Shown here piece by piece: positions 43,884-55,006 of a stretch of DNA of 64,000 nt; position 1 is the first letter of the stretch; each line of letters opens with the position of its first letter. Location of the stretch: contig CANUEZ040000167.1 in assembly GCA_948099385.1 (NCBI GenBank), positions 2,376,001-2,440,000 of the forward strand, read 5' to 3'. The stretch is from Fasciola hepatica (Eukaryota; Platyhelminthes; Trematoda; Plagiorchiida; Fasciolidae). Both the position numbers and the translations under genes were made by a program. Below the pieces are notes generated by a model, which worked only from the letters and a program-made list of their open reading frames with translations, had not been told where the DNA came from and searched no databases.

Positions 43884-45256
43884 CTCTTCGCCGAGTACTT
43901 GAAACGCGTCACACGCACCGCCGACCGACAGTGATGGTTTTCTTAGACCTGAAAGGCGCCTTCGATTCAGTTGATCGAACAACGCTTTTCAGTATTCTTC
44001 ATCGAAAAGGTATGCCCCAGAAGTTCGTGAACCTAATGAGATCATTGTATTCTCATACTTCTGGCCGCGTTAGAGTTTACGGTGAGCGATCCGATCGTTT
44101 CGAAACGACCAGCAATGTTCGACAGGGATGTCCTATGTCTCCATTCCTGTTCAACTTCGTCATGGACGAAATAATGGAGAGTGCGTTGCAAAATCTTCAG
44201 GATGTAGGCGCCGAACTAGGAAATAGTGAAAAGGTATGCGACCTAGATTATGCGGACGACGTTGTCTGCTTGTTTTAATCCACGGAACATGTTCAATGTG
44301 CACTAAATAGACTCTCAAGAGTTGTATGTCCATTCGGCATGCGCTTTGCATCTTCAAAGTGTATGGTTATGTTACAAGACTGGACGTCAACAGTTCCGAG
44401 CTTGATGCTTGATGGGGAGGTGCTGGAAGTTGTCGACCATTTCACCTACCTCGGGAGCAGCGTGACGACGGATGGGAGCACTGTAGTAGAGGTGAGCATG
44501 CGTATATCTAAGGCTCGAGCGGCGTACGCTGGACTGAAGCACTTGTGGCGTCGATGTGATATTTCACTGAAGTTGAAAGGTCGTGTTTACTGTGCTGCAG
44601 TGCGTTCAGTTTTGTTGTATGGTTGGGAGACTTGGAGTCTACGTGCTGAAGATATTCGTCTTCTTGAGGTTTTCGACCACCGATGTTTACGTGGTTTCGC
44701 TAGGATTGGGTGGAATAGCCGAGTGAGCAATGATGAGAATATTCAGACACAACTTATCCAGCTTAGTAGACTTCGTTGGTTGGGGCATGTGTTACGTATG
44801 GCAAACACACGTCTACCGTACCGTGTCCTGTTCTCCGCCCCTCCCAGGGAGTGGAAGAAACCACGTGGAGGTTAACAGATGACTTGGCAGCGAGGAATGA
44901 GAAAATGTACAGCAAACTTAGAAATAGTAGATGCTTCATGTCTTCGTAGTTGGGGTACAAAAGATCCCTCAATCAGTTGGCTGGATACACTGAAGGATAT
45001 GGCAATGAACCGCGAACAGTGGCGATCGTGTTGTCACCTTCTGTCGAATCAGAATGATTGATCAGTGTGCGTTTGTACAGTTAGACTGTGTATTCCGTGT
45101 GTTGGCTACTAGGGCATTCTTTCCTTTTCGCACCCGTGTAGGTCCACTCCCTGTCCATCTTGTATATGCATACTTTCTAATTCAACGTGCAAGATGGTGA
45201 GAAAGGCAGTGGTCAGTGGGGCTTGCCCTACTGTTTACCGCTGTACGATGATGATG
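43884..45256 (+). pseudogene. RTE-like LINE, inner (nested) copy: RT and C-terminal domain
   Basis: 5'-truncated inside RT. FLDLKGAFDSVDRTTLFSIL (first Asp), VRQGCPMSPFLFNFVMDEIM and LDYADDVVCLF (YADD) are followed by a stop at 44,278, then LEVVDHFTYLGSSVTTDGST, KGRVYCAAVRSVLLYGWETW, RRCDISLKLKG and HRCLRGFARIGW. A TAA at about 44,874 splits the end (TWQRGMRKC, DMAMNREQWRSCCHLLS). The 3' end is a short GATGATGATGAT tail. It lies within the older RTE 5' region. Confidence 0.9.
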
Positions 45257-45570
45257 ATGATTAGGGTTCTCAACTAAAGCGTTTACTTCGAAGAAGAACC
45301 TGTCGGTAAGGCAGCGGGGTAGTTGGGTGGATCAGTAATTTTTTCCGTAATCTTACCGACTGAGTTGCCAGTTCAAATCAACCCCAACCTAGAGGACCAG
45401 GAGAGTGGACTTTATGTGGGCTCCATCCATTGACCCTCCAGGTATGATTGAATCTTCAATTTGAGGCATGCCAACCTGCATAGCTCGCTTGGTCGCTGAG
45501 GGGCGCAAGTCGTCGCACCACGTTGAGAAGCAGTGTCGTTTTTGACAGCCCGTTTTCGGACCCATCAGTG
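45257..45570 (-). mobile_element. RTE-like LINE 5' region, outer copy, right part with tRNA-like module
   Basis: It corresponds to 53,472-53,770 and 48,421-48,720. On the + strand it carries GGGGTAGTTGGGTGG and, 60 bases on, CAGTTCAAATCAACCCC, resembling RNA polymerase III box A and box B of a tRNA-derived head. Because the same module sits at the same place in all three copies, it belongs to the repeat and is not an independent insertion. Confidence 0.7.
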
Positions 45571-46145
45571 ATATATAGGTGTGTAAACGTTTTATGCCAA
45601 GGAATCCTATGAATTCGTCTGTGGGCGGCAAGTGTGGACGGGCTTCAAATCGCTCCGGACAAAAGGAACGTTTTATAGATAATTTGAAGATTACGTTGTC
45701 ATGAGCTGAAATGGTTGACGGACAAATATAAATATAAATCCGCAATGAGGTTTGTTCCTCTGACAGTCCGAGTATACATCCTGAAATGGTGAAGGAAAAT
45801 TCATGTGTGCAAAAAGGACAGGATAATGAACAAACAAAAAACTAGATCATGAGAATGCGTCAGGCTTCCTTGCTGCGCTCAGCTCTAATGGTGTTCACCT
45901 GCGATTGTGATTTTTGTTTTATTTGCTCTTTGTGTTCTGTTTATTCAGTCAGCTCACTAATGTCACTTCATTTAGGTTCGTACAGCAGGATAGCACTCCT
46001 CATCAACCCCCGATATGCATGGCTGGCGGTTACAAATTGAGTTGACACGTTATCAGTTGTTCGTTTACTTTCACGTTTTTCTTTGAATATTATAAAGCAT
46101 ATCCCGGTTTTGCTTTCAACATTGACAACTCGTTTCACGTTCCAG
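45571..46145 (+). other. Unassigned stretch before a candidate host exon
   Basis: No recognisable coding or repeat signal. The final bases (TTTCACGTTCCAG at 46,133-46,145) form a plausible splice acceptor. Confidence 0.4.
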
Positions 46146-46388
46146 GTGGCGGCTCACTAACATCTTACTTTGAAATGTCACGTTTGACGAACAGCAACGA
46201 GGTCGAACAGTTGAGCAGCCGTTTCGCTCATCTTGATTCGCAGTCGGCACTGGCTGCACCCGATACGGGTGACTTCACTAATCTGTCAGTCAATTCCAGC
46301 GGTCGAAGAAGACGCCGAAGAAGAAACAAATCTAAACCGAATGAGAATATCAAAGACCAAATACCTCGGAGTTCAAGTATCGGCCAAG
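46146..46388 (+). CDS. Candidate host exon, possibly the USP gene's upstream exon
   Basis: A 243-bp stretch bounded by acceptor ..TTCCAG and donor G|GTAGAT, open throughout: GGSLTSYFEMSRLTNSNEV, a helix-like EQLSSRFAHLDSQSAL, a basic run RRRRRRRNKSK that could be a nuclear or RNA-binding signal, then DQIPRSSSIGQ. It ends in phase 1 (a lone G), and the next supported exon (58,678) begins with two bases, AA, so the junction would read as Glu. Codon pattern and lack of repeat resemblance suggest a real exon. That it belongs to the USP gene is an inference; the methionine at 46,175 could also be a start. Confidence 0.45.
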
Positions 46389-47058
46389 GTAGATGCTATG
46401 TGGTCATGTATTTCGTTCTACTTCCCCACTTTTGATATACCCTTGCTAGACTGTGATGTCTGTTGTTGAGATTATCCCATGCAAAAACATTATGAAAGTG
46501 GGATTGCCCAATAGTCATCGAATCGAAGTATTCAGCTCAGTTCTAAAAATTAGCCTCTCATTTGCGTGCTCTGGTTTTGGTTGCCACCCCGCGGCATCGT
46601 CGAGTTAAGGGCAAAATAAATAGAAGCGTAAAGTGAGAGCTAAGAACAGAACCAAGATAAAGTACGAGCTTGAGTGCAGCTACTCCACTGGCTGCGACAC
46701 CTAACCGTGTCACTTAATGTCTGCAACCAGTCAGTAGATGGGTCTCGTGGACCCCAACCTGAACGTCTAGCTCGTCCTACTTGGGCAGGTCCACTGACCA
46801 AGATCTCCATACCCTTCTGTCACGTCATAGACTGACCACCCCGGCTTAACTTCCAACCACTATAGGCGGCCATACGTAACGTCCCAACCATCTGAGTCTA
46901 CTCAGATTGAGCGTTTGCTCCAGAGATTAATCTCTGATTCTGGACACTATAAGCCTAACGGTCCATCACGATGTGGCCATAACTCTCTTACCTCCATAAC
47001 CTAAATGGCTGCGCAGGATGATTTCTTTAAGTCGGAGATGCAGTTATAACCGTTCGGG
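46389..47058. other. Non-coding stretch
   Basis: No gene recognised. The part from about 46,730 has a short-repeat look (CCAACC-rich), but I cannot name it. Confidence 0.4.
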
Positions 47059-47243
47059 GTCGAGTAGGTTAGGCCGTCTGCTGACACCTCAGGCCAGAGG
47101 TTCAAATCCCTGCTAACGCCGGTTACTTTTGTGGTAGACTGTAATTTACTGTCGGCCAAGTCGATACGACACCTAAACTATTGGGACCTTATGTGGTTAT
47201 CCACTCCAAGTTTGAGGGTCTGGTTGCCCGTTATCCTTATCAC
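47059..47243 (+). repeat. tRNA-derived SINE-like element
   Basis: GTAGGTTAGGCCG resembles box A and GGTTCAAATCCC (47,099-47,110) is a good box B, about 35 bases apart as in a tRNA. The element continues to CCTTATCACC just before the ATC-rich 3' end of the neighbouring RTE copy. The family is unknown to me. Confidence 0.55.
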
Positions 47244-48721
47244 CATCATCATCGTACAGCGGTAAACAGTAGGGCAAGCCCCACTGACCACTGCCTTTCT
47301 CACCATCTTGCACGTTGAATTAGAAAGTATGCATATACAAGATGGACAGGGAGTGGACCTACACGGGTGCGAAAAGGAAAGAATGCCCTAGTAGCCAACA
47401 CACGGAATACACAGTCTAACTGTACAAACGCACACTGATCAATCATTCTGATTCGACAGAAGGTGACAACACGATCGCCACTGTTCGCGGTTCATTGCCA
47501 TATCCTTCAGTGTATCCAGCCAACTGATTGAGGGATCTTTTGTACCCCAATTACGAAGACATGAAGCATCTACTATTTCTAAGTTTGCTGTACATTTTCT
47601 CATTTCTCGCTGCCAAGTCATCTGTTAACCTCCACGTGGTTTCTTCCACTCCCTGGGAGGGGCGGAGAATAGGACACGGTACGGTAGACGTGTGTTTGCC
47701 ATACGTAACACATGCCCCAACCAACGAAGTCTACTAAGCTGGATAAGTTGTGTCTGAATATTCTCATCATTGCTCACTCGGCTATTCCACCCAATCCTAG
47801 CGAAACCACGTAAACATCGGTGGTCGAAAACCTCAAGAAGACGAATATCTTCAGCACGTAGACTCCAAGTCTCCCAACCATACAACAAAACTGAACGCAC
47901 TGCAGCACAGTAAACACGACCTTTCAACTTCAGTGAAATATCACATCGACGCCACAAGTGCTTCAGTCCAGCGTACGCCGCTCGAGCCTTAGATATACGC
48001 ATGCTCACCTCTACTACAGTGCTCCCATCCGTCGTCACGCTGCTCCCGAGGTAGGTGAAATGGTCGACAACTTCCAGCACCTCACCATCGAGCAGCGTGC
48101 ACTTGCAAGAAAATGTGAGTTACCAGACAGAGGATTATTCCCGATACTACTTGACAATGAATCGGTACGAGTATTGGGCGTGTTATCATTGGGACGAATA
48201 TGAGCGGATAAATGGGGCAAAGTGAGGTGGTTGGGGACAGAAGACAGAGGTTGAATAAATTAGAAGGAACTCTGAGCAATAGCCCAGTTATCACTAACCA
48301 CCCCGCTGGATGCAGTGGGCAGCGCACGACCGATGCAGTATGGGATTCTTTCTGTTCGTGCAGTTCATGGGAGATGTTGAACGGGTACTGCTAGGGTGTC
48401 CAGCTATAAAGCAGGAGATCGACTAGGGTCTTCATCCACAGCCTTTAGTTCTAACAAGAACCTATCTGCAAGACAGCGGGATGACTTAGTGGAAGCTCAT
48501 TTGCTTTGATCAAGTATTCTTCCACTGATTTGTGGACTGAGTTTCCAGCTCAGATCAACCCTCAATCTGTAGGCCCAGGATACTGAACTTTGTCTGACCT
48601 CTGCCCATTGACCTTTCAGGTATGATTGCATCTCCGGCTTAAGGAACTCATCCTGTATAGATCTTTGGGGTATAGGGGCATACACGCCATCACACCACGT
48701 CAAGGTGCAGTCTCGTCGTGA
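47244..48721 (-). mobile_element. RTE-like LINE, internally deleted copy
   Basis: On the minus strand it has the 5' region with the tRNA-like module (48,721-48,090) joined directly to the C-terminal third of ORF2 (48,080-47,439) and the 3' tail (ATGATGATGGT, 47,244). The endonuclease and RT palm are missing. The C-terminal third matches 44,399-45,258 almost base for base in inverted orientation, including the same TAA and the same small deletion. Confidence 0.88.
47439..48080 (-). pseudogene. RTE ORF2 C-terminal domain in the deleted copy
   Basis: VDHFTYLGSSVTTDGSTVVE, RVYCAAVRSVLLYGWETW, FDHRCLRGFARIGW and LRWLGHVLRM, then a stop and TWQREMRKCTANLE to REQWRSCCHLLS. This is the thumb/C-terminal region seen in trematode RTE ORF2. 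No catalytic residues are retained. Confidence 0.88.
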
Positions 48722-49944
<1,223 letters not shown>

Positions 49945-50129
49945 GTACAGCGTTAAACAGTAGGGCAAGCCCCACTGACCACTGCCTTTCTCACAATCTT
50001 GCACGTTGAATTAGAAAGTATGAATAAACAAGATGGACAGGGAGTGGACCTACACGGGTGCGAAAAGGAAAGAATGCCCTAGTAGCCAACACACGGAATA
50101 CACAGTCTAACTGTACAAACGTACACCGA

Positions 50130-50858
50130 TCAAACATTCTGATTCGATAGAAAGTGACAACACGATCTCCACTGTTCGTGGTTCATCGCCATATCCTTCA
50201 GTGTCTCCAGCCAACTGGTAGACGGATCTTTTGTACCCCAACCACGAAGACGTGAAGCACCTACTTTTCCTAAGTCTGCTGTACATTTTCTCATTCCTCG
50301 CTGCCAAGTCATCTGTTGACCTCCACGTGGTCTCTTCCACTCCCTGGGAGAGGCGGAGAATAGGACACGGTACGGTAGACGTGTGTTTGCCATACGTAAC
50401 ACGTGTCCCACCCAACGTAGTCCACTAAGCTGGATAAGCTGTGAAAAAACGTTCTCTGAATTAGTACCCAATACTCGCTTTCTTACCCCATCGTTGCTTA
50501 CTCGGCTATTCCACCCAATCCTAGCGATACTACGTAAACATCGATGGTCGAAAACCTCAAGAAGACGAATATCTTCAGCACGTAGACTCCAAGTCTCCCA
50601 ACCATACAACAAAACTGAACGCACTGCAGCACAGTAAACACGACCTTTCAACTTCAGTGAAATATCACATCGACGCCACAAGTGCTTCAGTCCAGCGTAC
50701 GCCGCTCGAGCCTTAGATATACGCATGCTCACCTCTACTACAGTGCTCCCATCCGTCGTCACGCTGCTCCCGAGGTAGGTGAAATGGTCGACAACTTCCA
50801 GCACCTCCCCATCGAGCATCAAGCTCGGAATCGTTGACGTCCAGTCTTGTAACATCAC
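50130..50858 (-). CDS. RTE ORF2 C-terminal domain (4-kb copy)
   Basis: 242 codons without a stop: LDGEVLEVVDHFTYLGSSVT, KGRVYCAAVRSVLLYGWETW, FDHRCLRSIARIGWNSRVSN, GLRWVGHVLRMANTRLPYRV, RPRGGQQMTWQRGMRKC and a WLETLKDMAMNHEQWRSCC ending. It belongs to the same ORF2 as the RT block 10 bases away, separated only by the TGA. Confidence 0.9.
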   Translation of the reverse strand: MMLQDWTSTIPSLMLDGEVLEVVDHFTYLGSSVTTDGSTVVEVSMRISKARAAYAGLKHLWRRCDISLKLKGRVYCAAVRSVLLYGWETWSLRAEDIRLLEVFDHRCLRSIARIGWNSRVSNDGVRKRVLGTNSENVFSQLIQLSGLRWVGHVLRMANTRLPYRVLFSASPREWKRPRGGQQMTWQRGMRKCTADLGKVGASRLRGWGTKDPSTSWLETLKDMAMNHEQWRSCCHFLSNQNV

Positions 50859-50867
50859 CTTGCACTT

Positions 50868-51533
50868 TCAAGGTGCAAAACGCATGCCGAATGGAGCTAC
50901 AGCTCTTGCGAGATTATCTAGTGCAGGCTGAGCATATTCCGTGCATTCGAACAAGCAGACAACGTCGTCTGCGTAATCTAGGTCACATACCTTTTCACTA
51001 TCTCCTAGTTCGACGCCTACATCCTGAAGATTTTGCAACGCACTCTCCATTATTTCGTCCATGACGAAGTTAAAAAGGAATGGAGACAAAGGGCATCCCT
51101 GTCGAACACCACTGGTCGTTTCGAACCGACCGGATAGCTCACCGTAAACCCTAACGCGGCCAGAAGTATGAGAATACAATGATCTCATTAGGTTCACGAA
51201 CTTCTGGGGCATACCTTTTTGATGAAGAGTACTGGAAAGCGATGTTCGATCAACTGAATCGAAGGCGCCTTTCAGGTCTAAGAAAAGCATTATTGTTGGT
51301 CGGTGGTGCGTGTGACGCGTTCCAAGAAGTCGGCGAAGAGTAAAAATCTGGTCGATGCATCCTCGACCTGGGCGGAATCCAGCCTGCTGTTCGCGGACAT
51401 TCCTCTCGCGAGCCGGTGTAAGACGATGCAGCGAAATCGAAGTTAATACTTTGATGACTATCGGAATTAAGCTAATCCCACGATGATTACTGCAGTCATT
51501 GCGTATTCCCTTCTTGAAGATGGGAACAATCAA
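50868..51533 (-). CDS. RTE reverse transcriptase palm (4-kb copy)
   Basis: 221 codons: VPIFKKGIRNDCSNHRGISL, EQQAGFRPGRGCIDQIFTL, LFLDLKGAFDSVDRTSL (first Asp), GVRQGCPLSPFLFNFVMDEI and LDYADDVVCLFE (YADD). Catalytic residues are complete. It ends at a TGA inside FAP-KCKV; the C-terminal domain follows directly in the same frame. Confidence 0.92.
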   Translation of the reverse strand: MIVPIFKKGIRNDCSNHRGISLIPIVIKVLTSISLHRLTPARERNVREQQAGFRPGRGCIDQIFTLRRLLGTRHTHHRPTIMLFLDLKGAFDSVDRTSLSSTLHQKGMPQKFVNLMRSLYSHTSGRVRVYGELSGRFETTSGVRQGCPLSPFLFNFVMDEIMESALQNLQDVGVELGDSEKVCDLDYADDVVCLFECTEYAQPALDNLARAVAPFGMRFAP

Positions 51534-51612
51534 TGACTCGCTCCATATTAACGGAATACGCTCCTCGGTCTAAATGTCACGAAGCAAGGCGGTAAGTGAT
51601 TTTATCAACGCC

Positions 51613-53150
51613 TCACCACCCAGTTTGAAAAGAACTGGGGGGAAGTTCGTCGGGATCCGCCGCTTTCCCCCGCCTAAGTAATCGAATACATGACTCTACT
51701 TCTACTTCTGATGGGGGCTCAAGTGATACCACCCAAGAAGTCACAGTTGTTGACACGGGAGTAACTACACTAGCGTGCGGCCAGCTAAACTGTTCCTTGA
51801 AGTACTCGGTCCATCGGTCAAGCCTTTGCTGTTTGTTATGGATGGGTTCTCCATTTCTATCCCAAATCGTTTCACTGACCTGAGTTCGCCGTCCACCGGT
51901 GTCACGAATAAGTTTGAACAGTCTTTGACTGTTACCTGAAGCAGCTGCCACTTCCATTTCTTCGGCTACATTGACCCACCAATTTTCGCGATCCTTCTTA
52001 AGGCTTCGCGTAACTTGTCTTTGCAGCTTTCTCCGCATCTTATTCATCTCCTTACGGTTCGAGAGCTGACGCTTTTGCTCCATTATACTCAGCGACTCTT
52101 GCGAGATCCAGTGTCTCTGATGGACAACGGATCGAGGACCACAGGCGAAACCTGCTGCAAAGTGCATCGCTTGTTTGATATGAGCCCAATGCTCATCTAC
52201 ATTACTGTTCTCCGTGGATCCTAGCTCATGTGCTAACGTCTGCCCATAACGGGTGCAAACTTCTGGATCACACAAACGCTGCACGGCTAATCCGGTTTGC
52301 GGTTTGCGACGATGACCATGGAGCTGGAGAGATAATCGCATTAGAACTAAGGCATGGTCCGACTCTACGTACGTGGACCAGTAACATCTACAGTTCTGAA
52401 CAGAACTGCGGCATCGGTAGCTTACGGCGATATGGTCAATTTGACTCAAAGTACCTGTAGAGTTAGAGCGCCATGTCGCTGTGCGACGCGAGCTGTGTCG
52501 GAAATTTGTGCTAGACAAGAACAATCGATTGTCTGCACAAAATTGGAGAAGCCTATCCCCGTTATCTGTACGCTCAGCGGGTAAAGCACAACGCCCACCT
52601 AAACAAGCTTCTGACACACTAAGTTTGCCAACTTGTGCATTCAAGTCACCAGCTAGCACTACAATGTCGGAACTTTTACTGCTGTGAACGAGAGTGGCGA
52701 GGGCATCATAGAACTCATATTTCTGCAAGTCTGAGCTGCAGTCCGTTGGGGCGTACGCCGAGATCACGAACAAATTGCGTTTAACACAACTGTCCTTTCG
52801 AACGCCGACTGATCCCTGGAGTCTCATAGCACATAAACGACTGTTAACAGGGATCCAGTCTAATAGGGCAGCCTCAGCTTTGTCAGTCAAGACAATTCCT
52901 ACACCACGTTGACCCACAGCTCAAGCTGCTTCGTCTCCTGAGGTGCGCAAAATATACCTCGATGAGATACCAGGAGCAGTTAGTTGAATTACACTGCTCG
53001 AATCCTGGATACGCGTTCCACTTACGCATCATACATCAATCTTCAGAGAGTTCATTGTGAGGGCTAGGCACGCCTGCTGACCGGCCTGCATGAGTGTACG
53101 CAAGTTGAAGGAGCCGAGATTCAGAGGCTGACGAGGCTTGAGAAAATGTG
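51613..53150 (-). pseudogene. RTE endonuclease and RT start (4-kb copy)
   Basis: The start LNLGSFNLRTLMQAGQQ lies near 53,110; stops follow SLKIDV and at about 52,920. The uninterrupted block 52,917-51,613 contains VGIVLTDKAEAALLDWIPV, LFVISAYAPTD, VVLAGDLNAQVGK (catalytic DxN), TDNGDRLLQFC, LSQIDHIAVS and YVESDHALVLMRL (SDH), all endonuclease signatures of RTE elements, then the linker and the first RT motif (RRGKAADPDELPP), where a C-run frameshift ends it. Confidence 0.9.
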
Positions 53151-53479
53151 AGTTACCAGATAGAGGATTATTCCCGATACTATTTGACAGTGAACCGTTG
53201 CGAGTATTGACCGTGTTATCAGTGGGAGCATTATGGGTGGATAGATGGGGCAAAGAGGGATGGTTAGGGACAGAAGACAAAGGTTGAATAACAGAGGGAA
53301 CTCTGAGCAGTAGCACACTTATCACTACCCACCCCGCTCGATGCAATGGGCAGCGCGGTCCTGATTAGCCTGCGCGACGACCGATGCAGTATGGAATTCT
53401 TTGTATTGGTGCAGTTCATGGGAGATGTTGGACGGGTACTGCTAGGGTGTCCAGCCACAAAGCAGGAGAACGATTAGGG

Positions 53480-53772
53480 TCCTCATCCAAAGCCTTTAGT
53501 TCTGACAAGAACCTATCCGCAAGGCAGCGGGATGGCTTAGTGGAAGCCCATTTGCTTGGATCAATTATTCTTCCACTGGTTTTTCCGACTGAGTTGCCAG
53601 CTCAAATCAACCCCCAACCTGGAGGACCAGGAGACTGGACTTTGTCTGACCTCTACCCATTGACCTGTCAGGTATGATTGCATCTCCGGCTTAAAGAAGC
53701 CATCCTGTATAGCTCTTTGGGTCATAGAGGCGCGCAAGCCATCACACCACGTCAAGGTGCAGTCTCGTTGTG
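53480..53772 (+). repeat. tRNA-like module at the RTE 5' end
   Basis: On the + strand, opposite to the RTE, GGGATGGCTTAGTGGAAGC is a good box A and GCCAGCTCAAATCAACCCC a weaker box B about 75 bases on. Homologous modules lie at 45,285-45,560 and 48,440-48,720. Confidence 0.6.
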
Positions 53773-53996
53773 GTGGTTTATAATTTCGGTCTTATGATAC
53801 GCCGAAACGGAATGGCTAAAGCTGTATTGTAACCAGGAGGTAGTGAGAAACAAAGAATGACAGAACAAAGAAACGTTTCCTTTAGATAAGTTCCGGTGAG
53901 AAAAATGGATCTGTTTAGTCGATGAGTAGGGTAAGTAACCATGTTTCGAATGCATTTTGTTGTTGTTTCGTTGGCGTCATACTGGTTCTCAAGTCG

Positions 53997-54070
<74 letters not shown>

Positions 54071-54204
54071 ATTTTTCTCACCGGGACTTATCTAAAGGAA
54101 ACGTTTCTTTGTTCTGTCATTCTTTGTTTCTCACTACCTCCTGGTTACAATACAGCTTTAGCCATTCCGTTTCGGCGTATCCTAAGACCGAAATTGTAAA
54201 CCAC
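53773..54204. repeat. Foldback: 138-bp inverted repeat with (TA)n in the loop
   Basis: Left arm 53,773-53,910 and right arm 54,067-54,204 are reverse complements with only about three or four mismatches. The loop of 156 bases includes a TA tract at about 54,003-54,068. The transcript would form a long hairpin. The left arm starts where the RTE 5' module ends. Confidence 0.92.
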
Positions 54205-55006
54205 ATCATTAACATTTGTTGCCCCATCAAAGCGGTTTACTTCCATCTAGGAAGGGTGGTCTCACCGTATATTACACAGTTACACGGGAAAGCTGGGTTA
54301 GGCTGCAAAACGCGCGCCCCCCTTGAGGTCAATAGGCTGTCAAGCTTGATAAAAAAAACGAACTTCCGAACTTCATATTTTCTCAATAGTTTCTGTATTC
54401 CAAGAATATCAAAGATAGATAGTAGGGAATCTAACTACTCAGTGGTCAGAAAAAGAGTCTCCCCTCTGATGACGTGGATGTTAAACACCTGAATTCTCAG
54501 TTGATTCGTTACCCAAATGACCCACTCCCAGTTTCTCATCAGAATAACAATTCAGAAAAAGAAAACTGGACTCTCGTGTGGCATCGGCGGCAGCGTACGG
54601 AACCTTCTTGATGTGTCGCGAGTTCTGCATTGAGATCTCTGGCTATGATTCCACCGATAGCCCCACAGAATGCTCGGTTTTGAAGAAGGTAGTCAGTGTT
54701 TTTCTAGTAATATTTGTGCGGTACGAGTGTTTTTATTGTCGATTTGACCACAAAGGATGCGTAAGCGAGAGGGAGCACGTAGCGCGGCGTAATCTAACCC
54801 CACGGACGCTGGACTTTTCTCATTCACTCAGGCTACAAAATGTATGACCGAGGTGCTGGAGGTCGGACAGAACCAGCTACTTATTACCACCCACCTCCCA
54901 CTCGCTCTTATATACGTAACAGTGTTAGCACTACTGTCTCGTGTGCTTCTCAGGTCGCCATTGACGAAGGCGCTTGGCATGGAAATGAGATTCCTCCTTC
55001 TGTTGT
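54205..55006. other. Stretch between foldback and second RTE family
   Basis: An open frame at 54,578-54,847 (89 codons, Cys-rich middle YECFYCRFDHKGC) has no domain I recognise. The right part probably includes the 5' region of the following RTE element. Confidence 0.35.

Noticed and set aside
43440..45256. Twin-priming 5' inversion of an RTE element
   Set aside because: The older 5' region continues past the insert at 45,257, so the structure is one element nested in another.
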